A DNA stretch of 64,000 nt, from NCBI RefSeq assembly GCF_029892965.1, contig NZ_JARXWN010000013.1, forward strand, positions 1-64,000, written 5' to 3'. The translations under genes and the position numbers were made by a program. The notes below the pieces were generated by a model. That model searched no databases and was not told where the DNA came from. It saw only the letters and a list, made by a program, of their open reading frames with translations. Positions 17,709 through 27,992 of this stretch are shown piece by piece. How positions within the stretch are numbered: the stretch's first letter is position 1; the number at the start of each line of letters is the position of its first letter. This DNA is from Dysgonomonas sp. PF1-14 (lineage in GTDB: Bacteria; Bacteroidota; Bacteroidia; Bacteroidales; Dysgonomonadaceae).

Positions 17709-19514
17709 TTAATTGCTGCTTTTTGCCATGCGTTTACGGTCGTTTTCGTCCAGATATATTTTACGTAAACGTATAGAATGGGGTGTAACTTCTACATATT
17801 CATCTTCTTTGATGTATTCCAGAGCATCTTCGAGACTGAAAATGATTGCAGGAGCAAGTTTTGCCTTATCGTCTGTTCCCGATGCACGCACATTGGTCAG
17901 TTTTTTCGACTTGGTAAGGTTTACAACCAGATCGCCTTCTTTGCTATGCTCACCTACTATCTGTCCCATGTAGATATCAGTCTGCGGTTCTACGAAGAAA
18001 CGCCCTCTGTCTTGCAGCTTGTCCAGTGCGTAAGCAAAGGCATTTCCCGATTCGCTGGCAATGATAGAGCCATTGATGCGTTTATCCATATCTCCTTTCC
18101 AAGGCTGGAATTCGAGGAAACGATGTGCAATTACTGCCTCTCCGGCAGATAATGTGAGTGCGGCATTGTTCAGCCCGATGATTCCGCGTGATGGAATTGC
18201 AAATTCGAGGTAAACCCGGTCTTTTTTGCTGCCCATCATCGTAAGTTCTCCACGACGGCGGGTTACCAGATCGATGATCTTACTTGAATATTCATCCGGA
18301 AGATTGATTGTAAGTTCTTCTACCGGCTCGTGTTTTACTCCGTCTATATCTTTTATAATTACTTTCGGCTGCCCTACCTGCAATTCATAACCTTCTCTGC
18401 GCATGGTTTCTATCAGTATAGACAGGTGAAGTATTCCGCGTCCGTACACCACCCACGAATCGGCATTCTCAGTTGATTCTACCCGTAGGGCAAGGTTACG
18501 GTCGAGTTCCCGCATCAGGCGGTCGTGTATATGTCGCGATGTTACAAATTTTCCATCTTTACCGAAGAAAGGAGAATCGTTGATCGTGAACAGCATCGAC
18601 ATGGTAGGTTCATCTATATCGATAGTCGGTAATGCTTCCGGATTTTCGATGTCAGCGATTGAGTCACCGATTTCAAATCCTTCGATACCAATGAGTGCAC
18701 AGATATCACCGCAACCTACACTGGAAACCTTTACGCGCCCTAAGCCTTCAAAAGTATTTATCTCTTTTATTCTTGTTTTTACAATGCTTCCGTCACGTTT
18801 GCACAGCGATACATCCATATTCTCTTTCAGTTCGCCGCGATGTACGCGTCCTACTGCAATTCGTCCCACATATTTGGAGTAATCGAGTGAAGTGATCAAC
18901 ATCTGTGGCGAGCCTTCCAGCACTTCGGGTGCAGGTATATATTTTACAATGGCATCCAGCAATGGAGTTATATCCTCTGTAGGTTTAGTCCAGTCTTCCG
19001 ACATCCAGCCTTGCTTAGCCGAGCCGTATATGGTAGGGAAATCGAGTTGTTCTTCCGTAGCATCTAGGCTGAACATCAGGTCGAAAACCATTTCGTGCAC
19101 CTCGTCAGGACGACAGTTGGGCTTGTCCACTTTGTTGATAACAACAATCGGTTTCAGTCCCATTTGTATAGCTTTTTGCAGTACGAATCGTGTTTGAGGC
19201 ATTGGCCCTTCAAAAGCATCTACCAGCAACAGGCATCCGTCTGCCATGTTCAGCACACGTTCTACTTCTCCTCCGAAGTCGGCGTGTCCGGGAGTATCTA
19301 TAATGTTTATCTTGGTTCCTTTGTAGTTGATAGAAACATTCTTGGAAAGAATGGTGATCCCGCGTTCGCGTTCCAGATCGTTATTGTCGAGAATAAGTTC
19401 TCCTGTTGATTGGTTGTCTCTGAATAGTTGCCCGGCGAGCAACATTTTGTCTACTATAGTTGTTTTGCCATGATCGACGTGCGCTATAATCGCAATATTT
19501 CTGATATTTTGCAT
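17709..19514 (-). CDS. typA: Translational GTPase TypA/BipA
   Basis: 601 residues, the usual length. It is a ribosome-binding GTPase involved in ribosome assembly and stress growth. It has G1 AHVDHGKTT (~11-19), the switch I region RERGITI, G3 [13 protein letters not shown]4 NKVD, then EF-G-like domains and the TypA-specific C-terminal domain. The ATG at 19514 ([10 protein letters not shown]) is preferred over a TTG seven codons upstream, because a TAnnTTTG box overlaps that upstream part. Confidence 0.96.
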   Translation of the reverse strand: MQNIRNIAIIAHVDHGKTTIVDKMLLAGQLFRDNQSTGELILDNNDLERERGITILSKNVSINYKGTKINIIDTPGHADFGGEVERVLNMADGCLLLVDAFEGPMPQTRFVLQKAIQMGLKPIVVINKVDKPNCRPDEVHEMVFDLMFSLDATEEQLDFPTIYGSAKQGWMSEDWTKPTEDITPLLDAIVKYIPAPEVLEGSPQMLITSLDYSKYVGRIAVGRVHRGELKENMDVSLCKRDGSIVKTRIKEINTFEGLGRVKVSSVGCGDICALIGIEGFEIGDSIADIENPEALPTIDIDEPTMSMLFTINDSPFFGKDGKFVTSRHIHDRLMRELDRNLALRVESTENADSWVVYGRGILHLSILIETMRREGYELQVGQPKVIIKDIDGVKHEPVEELTINLPDEYSSKIIDLVTRRRGELTMMGSKKDRVYLEFAIPSRGIIGLNNAALTLSAGEAVIAHRFLEFQPWKGDMDKRINGSIIASESGNAFAYALDKLQDRGRFFVEPQTDIYMGQIVGEHSKEGDLVVNLTKSKKLTNVRASGTDDKAKLAPAIIFSLEDALEYIKEDEYVEVTPHSIRLRKIYLDENDRKRMAKSSN

Positions 19515-19532
19515 ATAAATGATTTGAGGGTG

Positions 19533-19540
19533 CAAAGGTA
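19533..19540 (-). promoter_or_regulatory. -7 box (TAnnTTTG) of typA
   Basis: Minus-strand TACCTTTG, 18 nt upstream of the typA ATG. It also argues against the in-frame TTG start at 19535. Confidence 0.5.
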
Positions 19541-19634
19541 CGACTTTTTATTATAATGATGTCGTATAATGAGTTTTAAATGTTTTGCAGATGTGAGAAA
19601 ATGTTATAAGCTTTTCTGCTGGTATCTATAAGCA

Positions 19635-19669
19635 ATAAGCCCTGAACTGTCGAACAGTTCAGGGCTTAT
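19635..19669 (-). terminator. Perfect hairpin ending the lpx operon
   Basis: A perfect 16-bp stem (19635-19650 with 19654-19669) with a 3-nt loop lies 22 nt downstream of the lpxA stop. The minus-strand tail is TTGCTTATAG rather than a pure T-run. It most likely terminates the lpxD-lpxC/fabZ-lpxA transcript ahead of typA. Confidence 0.7.
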
Positions 19670-19690
19670 GCTGTAATTGTTTCTCGTATT

Positions 19691-20476
19691 TTATCCCATA
19701 TATCCTCTGACGATTCCGCGAGGAGACTCTTTTACGAAGTCTACGATCAGTCTCATCTCAGGTGTTTCTTCAAATTCTTTTTCTATTTTGTTTATAGCAT
19801 CTGTGAAATTGAATCCTGCCTGATATATGGTGCGGTATATTTCCTGTATTTCGTTGATCTTCTCATTCGCATAACCGCTTCTTCTCAAGCCTACCAGATT
19901 TACTCCCGAATAGCAAACAGGCTCGCGCCCGGCAATGATGTATGGAGGTATGTCTTTGCCCAAACGGGTCCCACCCTGTATCATCACATGGGCTCCGATA
20001 CGGGTAAACTGGTGAACAAGCGTTCCTCCGCTAAGGATAGCATGATGGTCTACTTCTACTTCTCCTGCTAATTGTGTAGCATTGCCAAGTATCACGAAAT
20101 CGTTAAGCACGCAGTCGTGTGCAACGTGGCTATATGCCATAAGGAGACAGTTGCTGCCGACAGTCGTATGTCCTTTCGAAGCAGTACCTCTGTTTATGGT
20201 TACACATTCGCGTATTGTAGTGTTATTTCCTACAATAGCCAGGCTGTCTTCTCCTTTAAATTTCAAATCTTGCGGAATACCACCTATAACTGCACCCGGA
20301 AATATGCGGCAGTTTTCTCCAATGCGGGCTCCCTCTCTTACATTAGCTCCCGACATAATATATGTGCCATCACCTATCTCTGTATTTTTGTCTACAAATA
20401 CGAATGGCTCTATCACTACATTTTTACCGACTTTTGCTTCAGGATGTATATATGCCTGATTTGAAATATTCGACAT
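19691..20476 (-). CDS. lpxA: UDP-N-acetylglucosamine acyltransferase LpxA
   Basis: 261 residues. LpxA performs the first step of lipid A synthesis, moving a 3-hydroxyacyl chain from ACP to UDP-GlcNAc. The N-terminal two thirds are left-handed beta-helix hexapeptide repeats. The catalytic His lies in YSHVAHDCVL (~120), followed by GNATQLAGEVEV, HQFTRIG and the LVGLRRSG segment. A helical C-terminal domain ends with SPRGIVRGYMG. It is the last gene of the lpxD-lpxC/fabZ-lpxA operon, 10 nt after lpxC/fabZ. Confidence 0.96.
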   Translation of the reverse strand: MSNISNQAYIHPEAKVGKNVVIEPFVFVDKNTEIGDGTYIMSGANVREGARIGENCRIFPGAVIGGIPQDLKFKGEDSLAIVGNNTTIRECVTINRGTASKGHTTVGSNCLLMAYSHVAHDCVLNDFVILGNATQLAGEVEVDHHAILSGGTLVHQFTRIGAHVMIQGGTRLGKDIPPYIIAGREPVCYSGVNLVGLRRSGYANEKINEIQEIYRTIYQAGFNFTDAINKIEKEFEETPEMRLIVDFVKESPRGIVRGYMG

Positions 20477-20486
20477 AGTATATAAT

Positions 20487-21872
20487 TTATTTATTCTTAA
20501 CTATTTGTGCCGTAAATTCAGCCTCAGAAACAAGTTTGTCTCCAATGAAAGCGTATCCTTTCATGTTGGCAATGCCTCTTCTTATTTCAGACATCATATT
20601 CAATCTGAATATCAGAGTGTCTCCGGGTACGGCTTTATTGCGGAATTTTACATTGTCTATTTTCAGGAAATAGGTTGAATATCTTTCGGGTTCCTCTACT
20701 TGTGATAAGACAAGCAGGCCGCCGATTTGTGCCATGGCTTCTATTTGCAGTACACCCGGCATCACAGGCTCCTGAGGGAAGTGTCCTTGAAAGAACAATT
20801 CGTTTACACTGAGGTTTTTTATACCGACAATGTGTTTCTGTCCTATCTCTATGATTTTATCTACCATCAGGAATGGATATCTGTGTGGCAGAAGTTCTTT
20901 AATTTTGTTGATATCGAAAACCGCTTCTTTATTTGGATCGTAGAAAGGAGGTTGCACCTCGCTCATCTTGATCTGCTTCCGTACCAGACGTGCAAGTTTG
21001 TTGTTTATCTTATGTCCCGGGCGTGTGGCAATAATGCGCCCTTTGATAGGCTTGCCTATAAGTGCCATGTCTCCGATAATATCCAGAAGTTTGTGGCGCG
21101 CAGGCTCGTTCGGATACAGTATCTGTTTGTTGTTGAGGTATCCGAGCTCTGTCGCGTCTTTGTGCGGAACGCCAAGCAGATCGGCCAGACTATCTAGTTC
21201 GGGCTGCGATATCTGACGTTCATAGATAACGATCGCATTATCCAGATCGCCTCCTTTTATAAGTCCGGCATCACGCAGCTTCTGTATTTCGCGTACGAAG
21301 ACAAAAGTCCGACAGTTTGCGATATTTTTTTCAAAATCGGCAAGATGTTCCAGTGTTGCCGATTGATTTGGGATATATTTGGATTCAAATTCTATAAAAG
21401 AGTTGATACAAAAACGGTCATCAGGCAGGAGTGTTAATTTTGAGCCTGTTTCTTCATCAGTCACTTCCATTTTGTGGCGCACAATGAAGTAGTCTCTGTC
21501 TTCGGCCTGTTCCTGTATGCCTACTTTGTTTATGGCATCTACATATTGTGCAGAGCTTCCGTCCAATATGGGAAATTCAGGAGCATTTACCTCTATGAGG
21601 CAATTGTCTACTCTCATTGCATACAAGGCAGCCATACCATGTTCTATGGTACTTACCTGTACATTGTCTTTGATGAGCACTGTTCCCCGTTGAGTATTTC
21701 CAACATTTTCAGCTATCGCCTCTATAACAGGTTCACCTTCAAGGTCTATTCTCTTTATTTTGTATCCGAAATTGTCCGGAGCCGGATTAAATGTTATTGT
21801 AATTGGTAGTCCTGTATGCAGACCTTTTCCTTGTAGTGTGAAACTGTCTTTTAGCGTATGTTGTTTGCTCAT
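20487..21872 (-). CDS. lpxC-fabZ: Bifunctional LpxC deacetylase / FabZ dehydratase
   Basis: 461 residues, a fusion usual in Bacteroidota. Residues ~1-300 are LpxC, the zinc deacetylase that commits to lipid A synthesis, with EHGMAAL (~78) and the zinc/catalytic HKLLDIIGD (~240). Residues ~310-461 are FabZ, the 3-hydroxyacyl-ACP dehydratase, with LPHRYPFLMVD and the catalytic GHFPQEPVMPG and EAMAQ. Fusing them links lipid A and fatty acid synthesis, which compete for the same 3-hydroxyacyl-ACP. It lies in the lpx operon between lpxD and lpxA. Confidence 0.96.
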   Translation of the reverse strand: MSKQHTLKDSFTLQGKGLHTGLPITITFNPAPDNFGYKIKRIDLEGEPVIEAIAENVGNTQRGTVLIKDNVQVSTIEHGMAALYAMRVDNCLIEVNAPEFPILDGSSAQYVDAINKVGIQEQAEDRDYFIVRHKMEVTDEETGSKLTLLPDDRFCINSFIEFESKYIPNQSATLEHLADFEKNIANCRTFVFVREIQKLRDAGLIKGGDLDNAIVIYERQISQPELDSLADLLGVPHKDATELGYLNNKQILYPNEPARHKLLDIIGDMALIGKPIKGRIIATRPGHKINNKLARLVRKQIKMSEVQPPFYDPNKEAVFDINKIKELLPHRYPFLMVDKIIEIGQKHIVGIKNLSVNELFFQGHFPQEPVMPGVLQIEAMAQIGGLLVLSQVEEPERYSTYFLKIDNVKFRNKAVPGDTLIFRLNMMSEIRRGIANMKGYAFIGDKLVSEAEFTAQIVKNK

Positions 21873-21894
21873 TATAATTTTGAGTATATGGTTC

Positions 21895-22941
21895 TTATTT
21901 GTTTAGGTTTGACTTTAATGTTTCTATTTCTTTTTCCAGTTGTGCCAGTTTGCGGTACATTTCCGGTAATTTGGGAAATACAACGCTCGATCTGAAAAAA
22001 TCTTTTACCGGTATAGCCGGAGAGCCTAGTATTTTAGAGTCAGGTTTTATATTGCTGATTATGCCGGATTGTGCTCCGATATTGGCATTGTCTCCAATGG
22101 TAATGTGTCCGCCCAAACCGACTTGCCCACCCATCATACAATTTTTTCCAACTTTGGTAGATCCTGAGATACCTACTTGTGCCGCCATAACGGTATTCTC
22201 CCCCACCTCTACATTGTGAGCTATCTGGATAAGGTTGTCTAGCTTCACTCCTTTGCGGATAATGGTAGCATCCATCACAGCGCGGTCTATCGTTGTATTT
22301 GCTCCTATTTCGACATCATCTTCTAAGATAACGATACCTGTCTGTGGTATTTTCTTGTAAACACCATTTTCGGGAGCAAACCCGAATCCGTCACTGCCGA
22401 TAACGGCTCCGGAGTGAATGATGCAATTGCTACCGATAATACAGCCGGCATAAATAGTTACACCCGGATAAATAATTGTATTCTCCCCGATGGTAACATT
22501 GTCGCCAATATATGATTGAGGATATACTTTAGTATTGTTTCCGATCTTAACATTATCGGATATATATGAAAGGGCGCCGATATATGTGTTTTCGCCTATA
22601 GTAGCACTTGGCGAAACACAAGACATGGCTTCGATTCCTTTTTTCTGGGGTTTCAACTTCTCTACCATATCCAACAGGATAGCCAGAGCTGCATATGCGT
22701 TCTCGCAGCGTATAAGTGTGGCTTTTATCGGCTGTTCGGCCTTAAAGTCGTTATTCACTAATACGATGCTGGCATTAGTCGTATATATATAATGGGTATA
22801 CTTAGGGTTAGCCAGAAAAGTAAGAGTACCCGGCTTTCCTTCTTCTATTTTAGAAAAGTTGTGCACCACAACAGAAGTATCCCCTTCGATTGTACCGTTT
22901 AATACAGTAGCAATTTGCTCTGCGGTGAAGGATATTTGCAT
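21895..22941 (-). CDS. lpxD: UDP-3-O-acylglucosamine N-acyltransferase LpxD
   Basis: 348 residues. LpxD adds the second 3-hydroxyacyl chain to the glucosamine intermediate of lipid A. An N-terminal uridine-binding domain (~1-100) precedes a long hexapeptide beta-helix with [20 protein letters not shown] and the catalytic His in [13 protein letters not shown] (~240). A coiled C-terminal helix ([17 protein letters not shown]) ends the protein. It is the first gene of the lpx operon, with a 22-nt gap to lpxC/fabZ. The 119-nt gap upstream shows no perfect promoter box. Confidence 0.95.
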   Translation of the reverse strand: MQISFTAEQIATVLNGTIEGDTSVVVHNFSKIEEGKPGTLTFLANPKYTHYIYTTNASIVLVNNDFKAEQPIKATLIRCENAYAALAILLDMVEKLKPQKKGIEAMSCVSPSATIGENTYIGALSYISDNVKIGNNTKVYPQSYIGDNVTIGENTIIYPGVTIYAGCIIGSNCIIHSGAVIGSDGFGFAPENGVYKKIPQTGIVILEDDVEIGANTTIDRAVMDATIIRKGVKLDNLIQIAHNVEVGENTVMAAQVGISGSTKVGKNCMMGGQVGLGGHITIGDNANIGAQSGIISNIKPDSKILGSPAIPVKDFFRSSVVFPKLPEMYRKLAQLEKEIETLKSNLNK

Positions 22942-23060
22942 AAAAAAATATTCAAAACTAATCAGCGTCTCTTTCAGAGATGCGAAATAAACAATAATTT
23001 TCCAAATATATGACTTTTATACCTAAAAAAACAGTTCAGGAAGGTGAAATATTATTTATA

Positions 23061-23534
23061 TTACTCAATTCTTCCATAAAAAGATATGGGTTGACGGGTG
23101 TTGTCACGCACCGTCAGAGTGGCATATCCGGTATTACCGATATCTAGTGTGAGTTGTACATTTCTGCGGTCGTCTTTGATGCCTATAGTCGTGTACCACT
23201 GTCCTTTACCATTGTCTTTTGTTTCATAACTGAAGTTAGTGCTCACGAATTTTATGCCACCTTCATCAGTCGGGTAAGGAGCTGTATATGCCCTGCCAAA
23301 ATATGGCAGGTAAGCTGAAATTGTATCTTTAGTTACCTTCAATTCGTAAGACGAGGTAATGTTTATCGCTCTGCCTCCCATTGGATGGGCTGTCTGAGGT
23401 ACAAATGTGTATCTGGACGATTCTACCTGTTCGGCTATTTTGGCCATAGTTTCCGCTTTGGTTAGGCTGTCTCCTGATTTGCAACTGAAGAAAAATGCAA
23501 CTATCAGTGTAGCTGTAATTAGTGTTTTCATCAT
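23061..23534 (-). CDS. DUF4251-like lipoprotein
   Basis: 157 residues. The lipoprotein signal MMKTLITATLIVAFFFSC gives a lipidated Cys18. The mature part has FVPQTAHPMGGRAINITSSY, YLPYFGRAY and F.GRI at the end, the pattern of the Bacteroidota DUF4251 family, which is usually 150-180 residues. The function is unknown; it is probably periplasmic or on the inner leaflet of the outer membrane. It is monocistronic, between lpxD and the membrane gene beside purD. Confidence 0.7.
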   Translation of the reverse strand: MMKTLITATLIVAFFFSCKSGDSLTKAETMAKIAEQVESSRYTFVPQTAHPMGGRAINITSSYELKVTKDTISAYLPYFGRAYTAPYPTDEGGIKFVSTNFSYETKDNGKGQWYTTIGIKDDRRNVQLTLDIGNTGYATLTVRDNTRQPISFYGRIE

Positions 23535-23714
23535 TATGTCCTCCTATGGTTTTAGTTTACAATTCCGGTTCCGTATTTTTTTTCTCCGTATGTGGAGATC
23601 GAATTTCTAAGTCCTCTGCTGGTTATATACGATCAATTGGCGTTCTCTTATAGTCCGTTCTATCTGTTAACGCGTTTTTGTGTTAAAACGTATAAATCCC
23701 TTGAAATGTTTTGT

Positions 23715-24722
23715 TTATAAAGATAAAAAAGGTAAAAAACAGATGGCAAGATAAAAAATAATTGAGAAATAGAAGAAGATAACAGTCACTTTTCTTTCAG
23801 CCAGAGCAAAGAAATGAGATAGAAGGGCAATTCCCGTAGTGATAGCTATAAAAAGGTCGGTTTGTATATCTACATTGAAAAACAGATAGAATAGCATAGA
23901 GAAAATGACTATAAGGCCTAGCATGGAAAGGTATGCACGTATCTTTATCTTATCCTTATGGCGGTTGATGTAGTCGTCGCTCAATATAATGGATAACAGG
24001 ATAACCGAGAAGCCTAGAATAATCCAGTGCCCGATATTGAATCCCAGAAAAGTGAAATTGCTCAGATCGGATAGCCCTATCGAAACAAAGGGGGCTAGAA
24101 ACCCTTCCAGATTGCTGGAGAACAGATAAAAAGAAAATGCCGGAAAATAAATTATGAATATAGCCAGAAGCGATACCAGAAAAGACTTAAAATTGAAGCA
24201 TCGCATTATGCCAAGCGAGATCCAGATGATAGGCATATATGCCAGTAGTACTGGCGAAAAAAGGCTGCCTAGTGCAATCATAAAGCTAACCTTGAAGGTC
24301 GGGATCTGCTTTATTTCGCTGTTGTAAGACGCAAATAGGATGAAAATGATAAATAAGAAAAAGATGGAACTGATAAATCCCGGAGATATTACTACGAAGG
24401 AGGGGTGACAACTGAATAGTAATATAAGGAAAGCAGAGGGCAACCATGTGCGCCTTCTGATGAAAACATGTTGGGTATTGATGTTTTCTGCTAATAATGC
24501 CAGTCCTGCTGTGAATACACTGTTTGCCAAAAGTGATACCAACGGATTGCTGAACAATAATGACAGTGGTTTCCACAGGTATCCGTTCGATACGACTTCT
24601 ACCGAGAGATCGAAGTTCAGATAGTAGATCACCCGCATTAATATTGCAAAAGCAATAGAATAGAAAAGTATAGCTTTTCCTTCTGCAATATATTTCTTAT
24701 ATGATTTTGGTATTGCTGCCAT
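23715..24722 (-). CDS. Multi-pass membrane protein, unknown (DUF6427-like)
   Basis: 335 residues with nine or ten predicted membrane helices almost end to end. It contains a PRVSLLANSV-like loop (NPLVSLLANS), HVFIRRRTWLPS and LSHFFALAERKV near the C-terminus. It is directly behind purD (the start codon abuts the purD stop), an arrangement that suggests cotranscription. I believe it belongs to a Bacteroidota-specific membrane family (DUF6427), but this assignment is from memory and the function is unknown. Confidence 0.6.
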   Translation of the reverse strand: MAAIPKSYKKYIAEGKAILFYSIAFAILMRVIYYLNFDLSVEVVSNGYLWKPLSLLFSNPLVSLLANSVFTAGLALLAENINTQHVFIRRRTWLPSAFLILLFSCHPSFVVISPGFISSIFFLFIIFILFASYNSEIKQIPTFKVSFMIALGSLFSPVLLAYMPIIWISLGIMRCFNFKSFLVSLLAIFIIYFPAFSFYLFSSNLEGFLAPFVSIGLSDLSNFTFLGFNIGHWIILGFSVILLSIILSDDYINRHKDKIKIRAYLSMLGLIVIFSMLFYLFFNVDIQTDLFIAITTGIALLSHFFALAERKVTVIFFYFSIIFYLAICFLPFLSL

Positions 24723-25994
24723 TTATTTCAGATCGAATCCGATATCCTTTCTATAATACTTTTTATCAAATGATACCTTTTCCGCATTTCTGAAAGATGT
24801 AGCAAGGGCTTCATCCTTAGTCTGTCCGTAAGAACTCACCGCAATGACGCGTCCGCCGTTTGTCAGCACTTTGCCATCCGCCAGTTTTGTGCCGGCATGG
24901 AAAAGTATGCTGTCCGTAACCGATTCCAGCCCTAATATTTCTTTGTTTTTCTCATAATCGCCCGGATAGCCGCCCGAAACAAGCATGACGGTTACGGCGT
25001 ATCTTTCGTCTATTTCCAAAGACTTACTACCGAGTGTGTTTGTAGCGACACCTTCGAGTAATGAGACAAAGTCGGATTTGATACGCAGCATTACAGCTTC
25101 CGTTTCGGGATCACCCATGCGCACATTGTATTCGATGACCATAGGTTCGCCGTTTACCTCTATCAGTCCGAGAAAGATGAATCCTTTATATACTATATTG
25201 TCTTTTTTCAGCCCTTCTACAGTAGGGATTACAATACGATCTTCGACTTTTTTCATAAAAGTCTGGTCTGCAAATGAGACAGGCGATACTGCGCCCATGC
25301 CACCGGTATTCAGCCCGGTATCACCTTCGCCTATGCGCTTGTAATCTTTGGTTACGGGAAGTATTTTATAAGAGTCGCCGTCAGTCAGTACAAATACAGA
25401 ACATTCTATTCCTGAAAGAAATTCTTCTATAACGACTGTTTTGCTGGCATCGCCAAACATTCCGCCGAGCATTTCTTTCAGCTCTTTTTTAGCTTCGCTC
25501 AGACTATTGAGTATAAGCACTCCTTTTCCGGCAGCCAGCCCATCGGCTTTCAGCACATAGGGTGCTTTCAGTTCTTCCAAAAAATCGTAAGCTTCAGCTA
25601 ACTGATCCAGTGTAAAGCTTTTGTAGCGAGCAGTAGGGATATTGTGACGCATCATAAATTGCTTGCCAAAGTCTTTACTGCCTTCCAGTTTAGCCCCTTC
25701 CTGCGATGGGCCTATAACAGGTATGTTTTTTATTTCCGGATCATTTATAAAATAATCGTAAATACCTCTTACCAATGGTTCTTCGGGACCTACCACCACT
25801 ATGCCAATATTGTTTTCTGTCACAAATCGCTTTATGGCAGGAAAATCAGTACCGGATATTTCTACATTCTTGGCTATCTGATGTGTTCCCGCATTTCCCG
25901 GTGCTACATACAGGTTTTCTACATTCCGGCTTTGTTTTATTTTCCAGGCGAGTGCATTCTCGCGGCCTCCGCTACCTAACAGTAAGATGTTCAT
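24723..25994 (-). CDS. purD: Phosphoribosylamine-glycine ligase PurD
   Basis: 423 residues. PurD joins glycine to phosphoribosylamine in de novo purine synthesis using ATP. It has the N-terminal [20 protein letters not shown], the ATP-grasp [12 protein letters not shown] (~148-159), [10 protein letters not shown], and MGDPETEAV with the metal-binding residues. Its promoter box lies at 26021-26028 and the purD-membrane gene pair ends near 23715. Confidence 0.96.
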   Translation of the reverse strand: MNILLLGSGGRENALAWKIKQSRNVENLYVAPGNAGTHQIAKNVEISGTDFPAIKRFVTENNIGIVVVGPEEPLVRGIYDYFINDPEIKNIPVIGPSQEGAKLEGSKDFGKQFMMRHNIPTARYKSFTLDQLAEAYDFLEELKAPYVLKADGLAAGKGVLILNSLSEAKKELKEMLGGMFGDASKTVVIEEFLSGIECSVFVLTDGDSYKILPVTKDYKRIGEGDTGLNTGGMGAVSPVSFADQTFMKKVEDRIVIPTVEGLKKDNIVYKGFIFLGLIEVNGEPMVIEYNVRMGDPETEAVMLRIKSDFVSLLEGVATNTLGSKSLEIDERYAVTVMLVSGGYPGDYEKNKEILGLESVTDSILFHAGTKLADGKVLTNGGRVIAVSSYGQTKDEALATSFRNAEKVSFDKKYYRKDIGFDLK

Positions 25995-26020
25995 AAACTT
26001 GTATTTTTTTCTTTGAGGGA

Positions 26021-26028
26021 CAAAGATA
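26021..26028 (-). promoter_or_regulatory. -7 box (TAnnTTTG) of purD
   Basis: Minus-strand TATCTTTG, 26 nt upstream of the purD ATG, matches the Bacteroidota consensus. The remaining gap to tcdA (~26029-26430) holds two copies of a dispersed repeat and no gene. Confidence 0.55.
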
Positions 26029-26185
26029 CATGATTATTTTTCTTATACGGAAACCATTGCTTGTATTTTCCAGTGCAGATGTATGAAAATGGAAAAGGTT
26101 TATCAATAGAATATCAATGTGGCAATTCGGTAATGTGTCGATATGCCAATGAAAGCGGTCTTTGAAAATGTGAACAGGCAAAAAA

Positions 26186-26242
26186 GTAATGAAAGAGCAA
26201 AACAGTGTAAATCCATTACTTTTGTTACATTTTAGTTAAAAT
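26186..26242 (-). repeat. Dispersed intergenic repeat, copy 3 (57 bp)
   Basis: It starts GTAATGAAAGA, then AAATCCATTAC, and ends GTTACATTTTAGTTAAAAT, the reverse complement of the copies at 2744-2806 and 2891-2982. It is in tandem with copy 4, 31 nt apart. Confidence 0.75.
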
Positions 26243-26273
26243 CTGTGCCGGCAGAGGATGAGGAAGGTGAAAA

Positions 26274-26330
26274 GTAATGAAAGATCAAAACAATACAAAT
26301 CCGTTACTTTCGTTACATTTTAGTTAAAAT
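26274..26330 (-). repeat. Dispersed intergenic repeat, copy 4 (57 bp)
   Basis: Same length and orientation as copy 3, with about 10 base differences confined mainly to the middle (CAAAACARTRYAAATCC). Copies 3 and 4 start 88 nt apart. Confidence 0.75.
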
Positions 26331-26430
26331 TTAATTCATGTCTGCAAGTGCCGGATTTCACTTTATTGACTTTGCTTGCAGAATAATAGCAATTCTTGTT
26401 GTAATTTTGTGCTGAAAAAAGAAAAGGTTG

Positions 26431-27195
26431 ATGAGCGAAATAAATGGGATATTCGATCGTGCAGAACGCCTGCTGGGCGAAGAGGCGATGGTGCATATCG
26501 GTAAGGTGCGTATTATATTGTTCGGAGTGGGAGGTGTAGGCAGTTGGTGTGCCGAAGGGCTTATCCGTATGGGGGTAAGGCAACTAACCATTGTAGATGC
26601 CGATCGTGTATGCGAGACGAATATTAACCGCCAGTTGATGGCTACGACCAAGACAATCGGCGAGCTGAAAGTAGAAGCACTCAAATCCAGATTATTGGAT
26701 ATAAACCCCGAAGCAGATATAACCGCTATAGCCGGAGTGTATAATGAAGATACGTCAGCGTCCTTTCAGCTCGATACTTACGATTATATCATTGATGCCA
26801 TCGACAGCCTCAAATATAAAGTACACCTTATTCGTACTGCCGCGCGCACGAAGGCGAAGCTATATTCGTCTATGGGTGCTGCCCTCAAGATGGATCCTAC
26901 ACGTATAAAGGTTGCTGAGTTCTGGAAGGTAAAGGGTTGCCCGCTGGCAGCTGCACTTCGCCGCAAGATGAAAGAAGGAGAAAGGCCTGCAAAGAAGTTC
27001 CTGTGTGTATATAGTGATGAATTGTTGGAAAACAAGGGATCGGTATATGAAACGGACGAATCGAAAAAGTCGGCTCTGCTGAAAGAAGAAAACCCAAGTA
27101 AGAAAGCTCAGATAAACGGAACGCTGGTGCATATAACGGCAATTTTCGGGTTCACACTAGCCGGATTGGTGGTGCAGGATATTTGTAAAGAATAG
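26431..27195 (+). CDS. tcdA: tRNA threonylcarbamoyladenosine dehydratase TcdA
   Basis: 254 residues. TcdA (YgdL/CsdL) cyclises t6A37 to ct6A37 in ANN-decoding tRNAs using ATP. It has the ThiF/E1-like nucleotide-binding GVGGVGSWCAEGL (~31-43), the D.D...NINRQ motif (VDADRVCETNINRQL), and the family signature SSMGAALKMDPTRI followed by DPL-like KGCPLAAALRRK. The ATG at 26431 follows a TTG; the ATG is chosen. A 12-nt gap to the next gene suggests cotranscription. Confidence 0.93.
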   Translation: MSEINGIFDRAERLLGEEAMVHIGKVRIILFGVGGVGSWCAEGLIRMGVRQLTIVDADRVCETNINRQLMATTKTIGELKVEALKSRLLDINPEADITAIAGVYNEDTSASFQLDTYDYIIDAIDSLKYKVHLIRTAARTKAKLYSSMGAALKMDPTRIKVAEFWKVKGCPLAAALRRKMKEGERPAKKFLCVYSDELLENKGSVYETDESKKSALLKEENPSKKAQINGTLVHITAIFGFTLAGLVVQDICKE

Positions 27196-27207
27196 AACCA
27201 GAACGTT

Positions 27208-27936
27208 ATGCCATTTACCTTTTCACATCCTATAGCTGTACTACCTTTAGCTTATCTGCCTAAGAGGTGGGTTTCGCTGACCGGACTGATTATAGGCAGT
27301 GTTATACCCGATTTTGAATATTTTCTCAGGATGCGGATGCAGAGCGATTATAGTCACACTCTGGGAGGTGTATTCTGGCTCGATTTACCATTGGCTGTCG
27401 TTTTGGCTTTTACCTTTCATAATATTGTGAGGGATGCACTATTTGATAATCTTCCCGGTTTTCTGCAAACACGTTTTGCCGGTTACAAGCAATTCGATTG
27501 GAACAGCTATTTTAAAAAGAACTGGATTGTCGTAGTTATATCGGTGCTGATCGGTATTTTCTCTCATTTGCTATGGGATAGCTTTACACACGAGACAGGT
27601 TGGTTTGTGGAAAGATACGGATGGTTCGGGGAGATAGTGGGCATAGGCGGATTGCAATTACCTGTATTTAAGATATTACAGTATTCCAGTACGGTATTGG
27701 GCGGATTGGCGCTTTTGCTGGTAGTCTGGAAGATGCCTGCCGGTAATATTCCCACTGTTAAGGTGAATATCCGTTATTGGATAGTATTTGTTGCTATTGT
27801 GGCTCTTATTCTTCTTGTCAGACTGCTGACCGGACTTAATTATAAACTTTACGGGCATGTTATTGTTAATTTTATATCGGCATTACTGATGGCATTAATA
27901 TTAACACCTTTATTAATAAAAAAATGCAAAGTCTGA
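27208..27936 (+). CDS. DUF4184 family membrane protein
   Basis: 242 residues, ~5-6 membrane helices. The N-terminus MPFTFSHPIAVLPL and IPDFEYF, and the later SHLLWDSFTH, place His and Asp residues as in membrane metal-dependent hydrolase-like (YdjM/DUF4184) proteins. The function is unknown. It follows tcdA with a 12-nt gap. Confidence 0.8.
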   Translation: MPFTFSHPIAVLPLAYLPKRWVSLTGLIIGSVIPDFEYFLRMRMQSDYSHTLGGVFWLDLPLAVVLAFTFHNIVRDALFDNLPGFLQTRFAGYKQFDWNSYFKKNWIVVVISVLIGIFSHLLWDSFTHETGWFVERYGWFGEIVGIGGLQLPVFKILQYSSTVLGGLALLLVVWKMPAGNIPTVKVNIRYWIVFVAIVALILLVRLLTGLNYKLYGHVIVNFISALLMALILTPLLIKKCKV

Positions 27937-27992
27937 AAACCCGCTTTATTTTCACATCTTTGTATTAACAAATTACAACAAACAGCATTATT

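Noticed and set aside
19635-19669. Regulatory RNA from the perfect 16-bp hairpin
   Set aside because: Its position 22 nt after the lpxA stop is explained by a transcription terminator.
20487-21872. lpxC-fabZ fusion as a novel arrangement
   Set aside because: This fusion is standard in Bacteroidota.
26186-26330. CRISPR array
   Set aside because: Only two repeat copies with a 31-nt spacer, no cas genes, and similar inverted copies elsewhere in non-array context.
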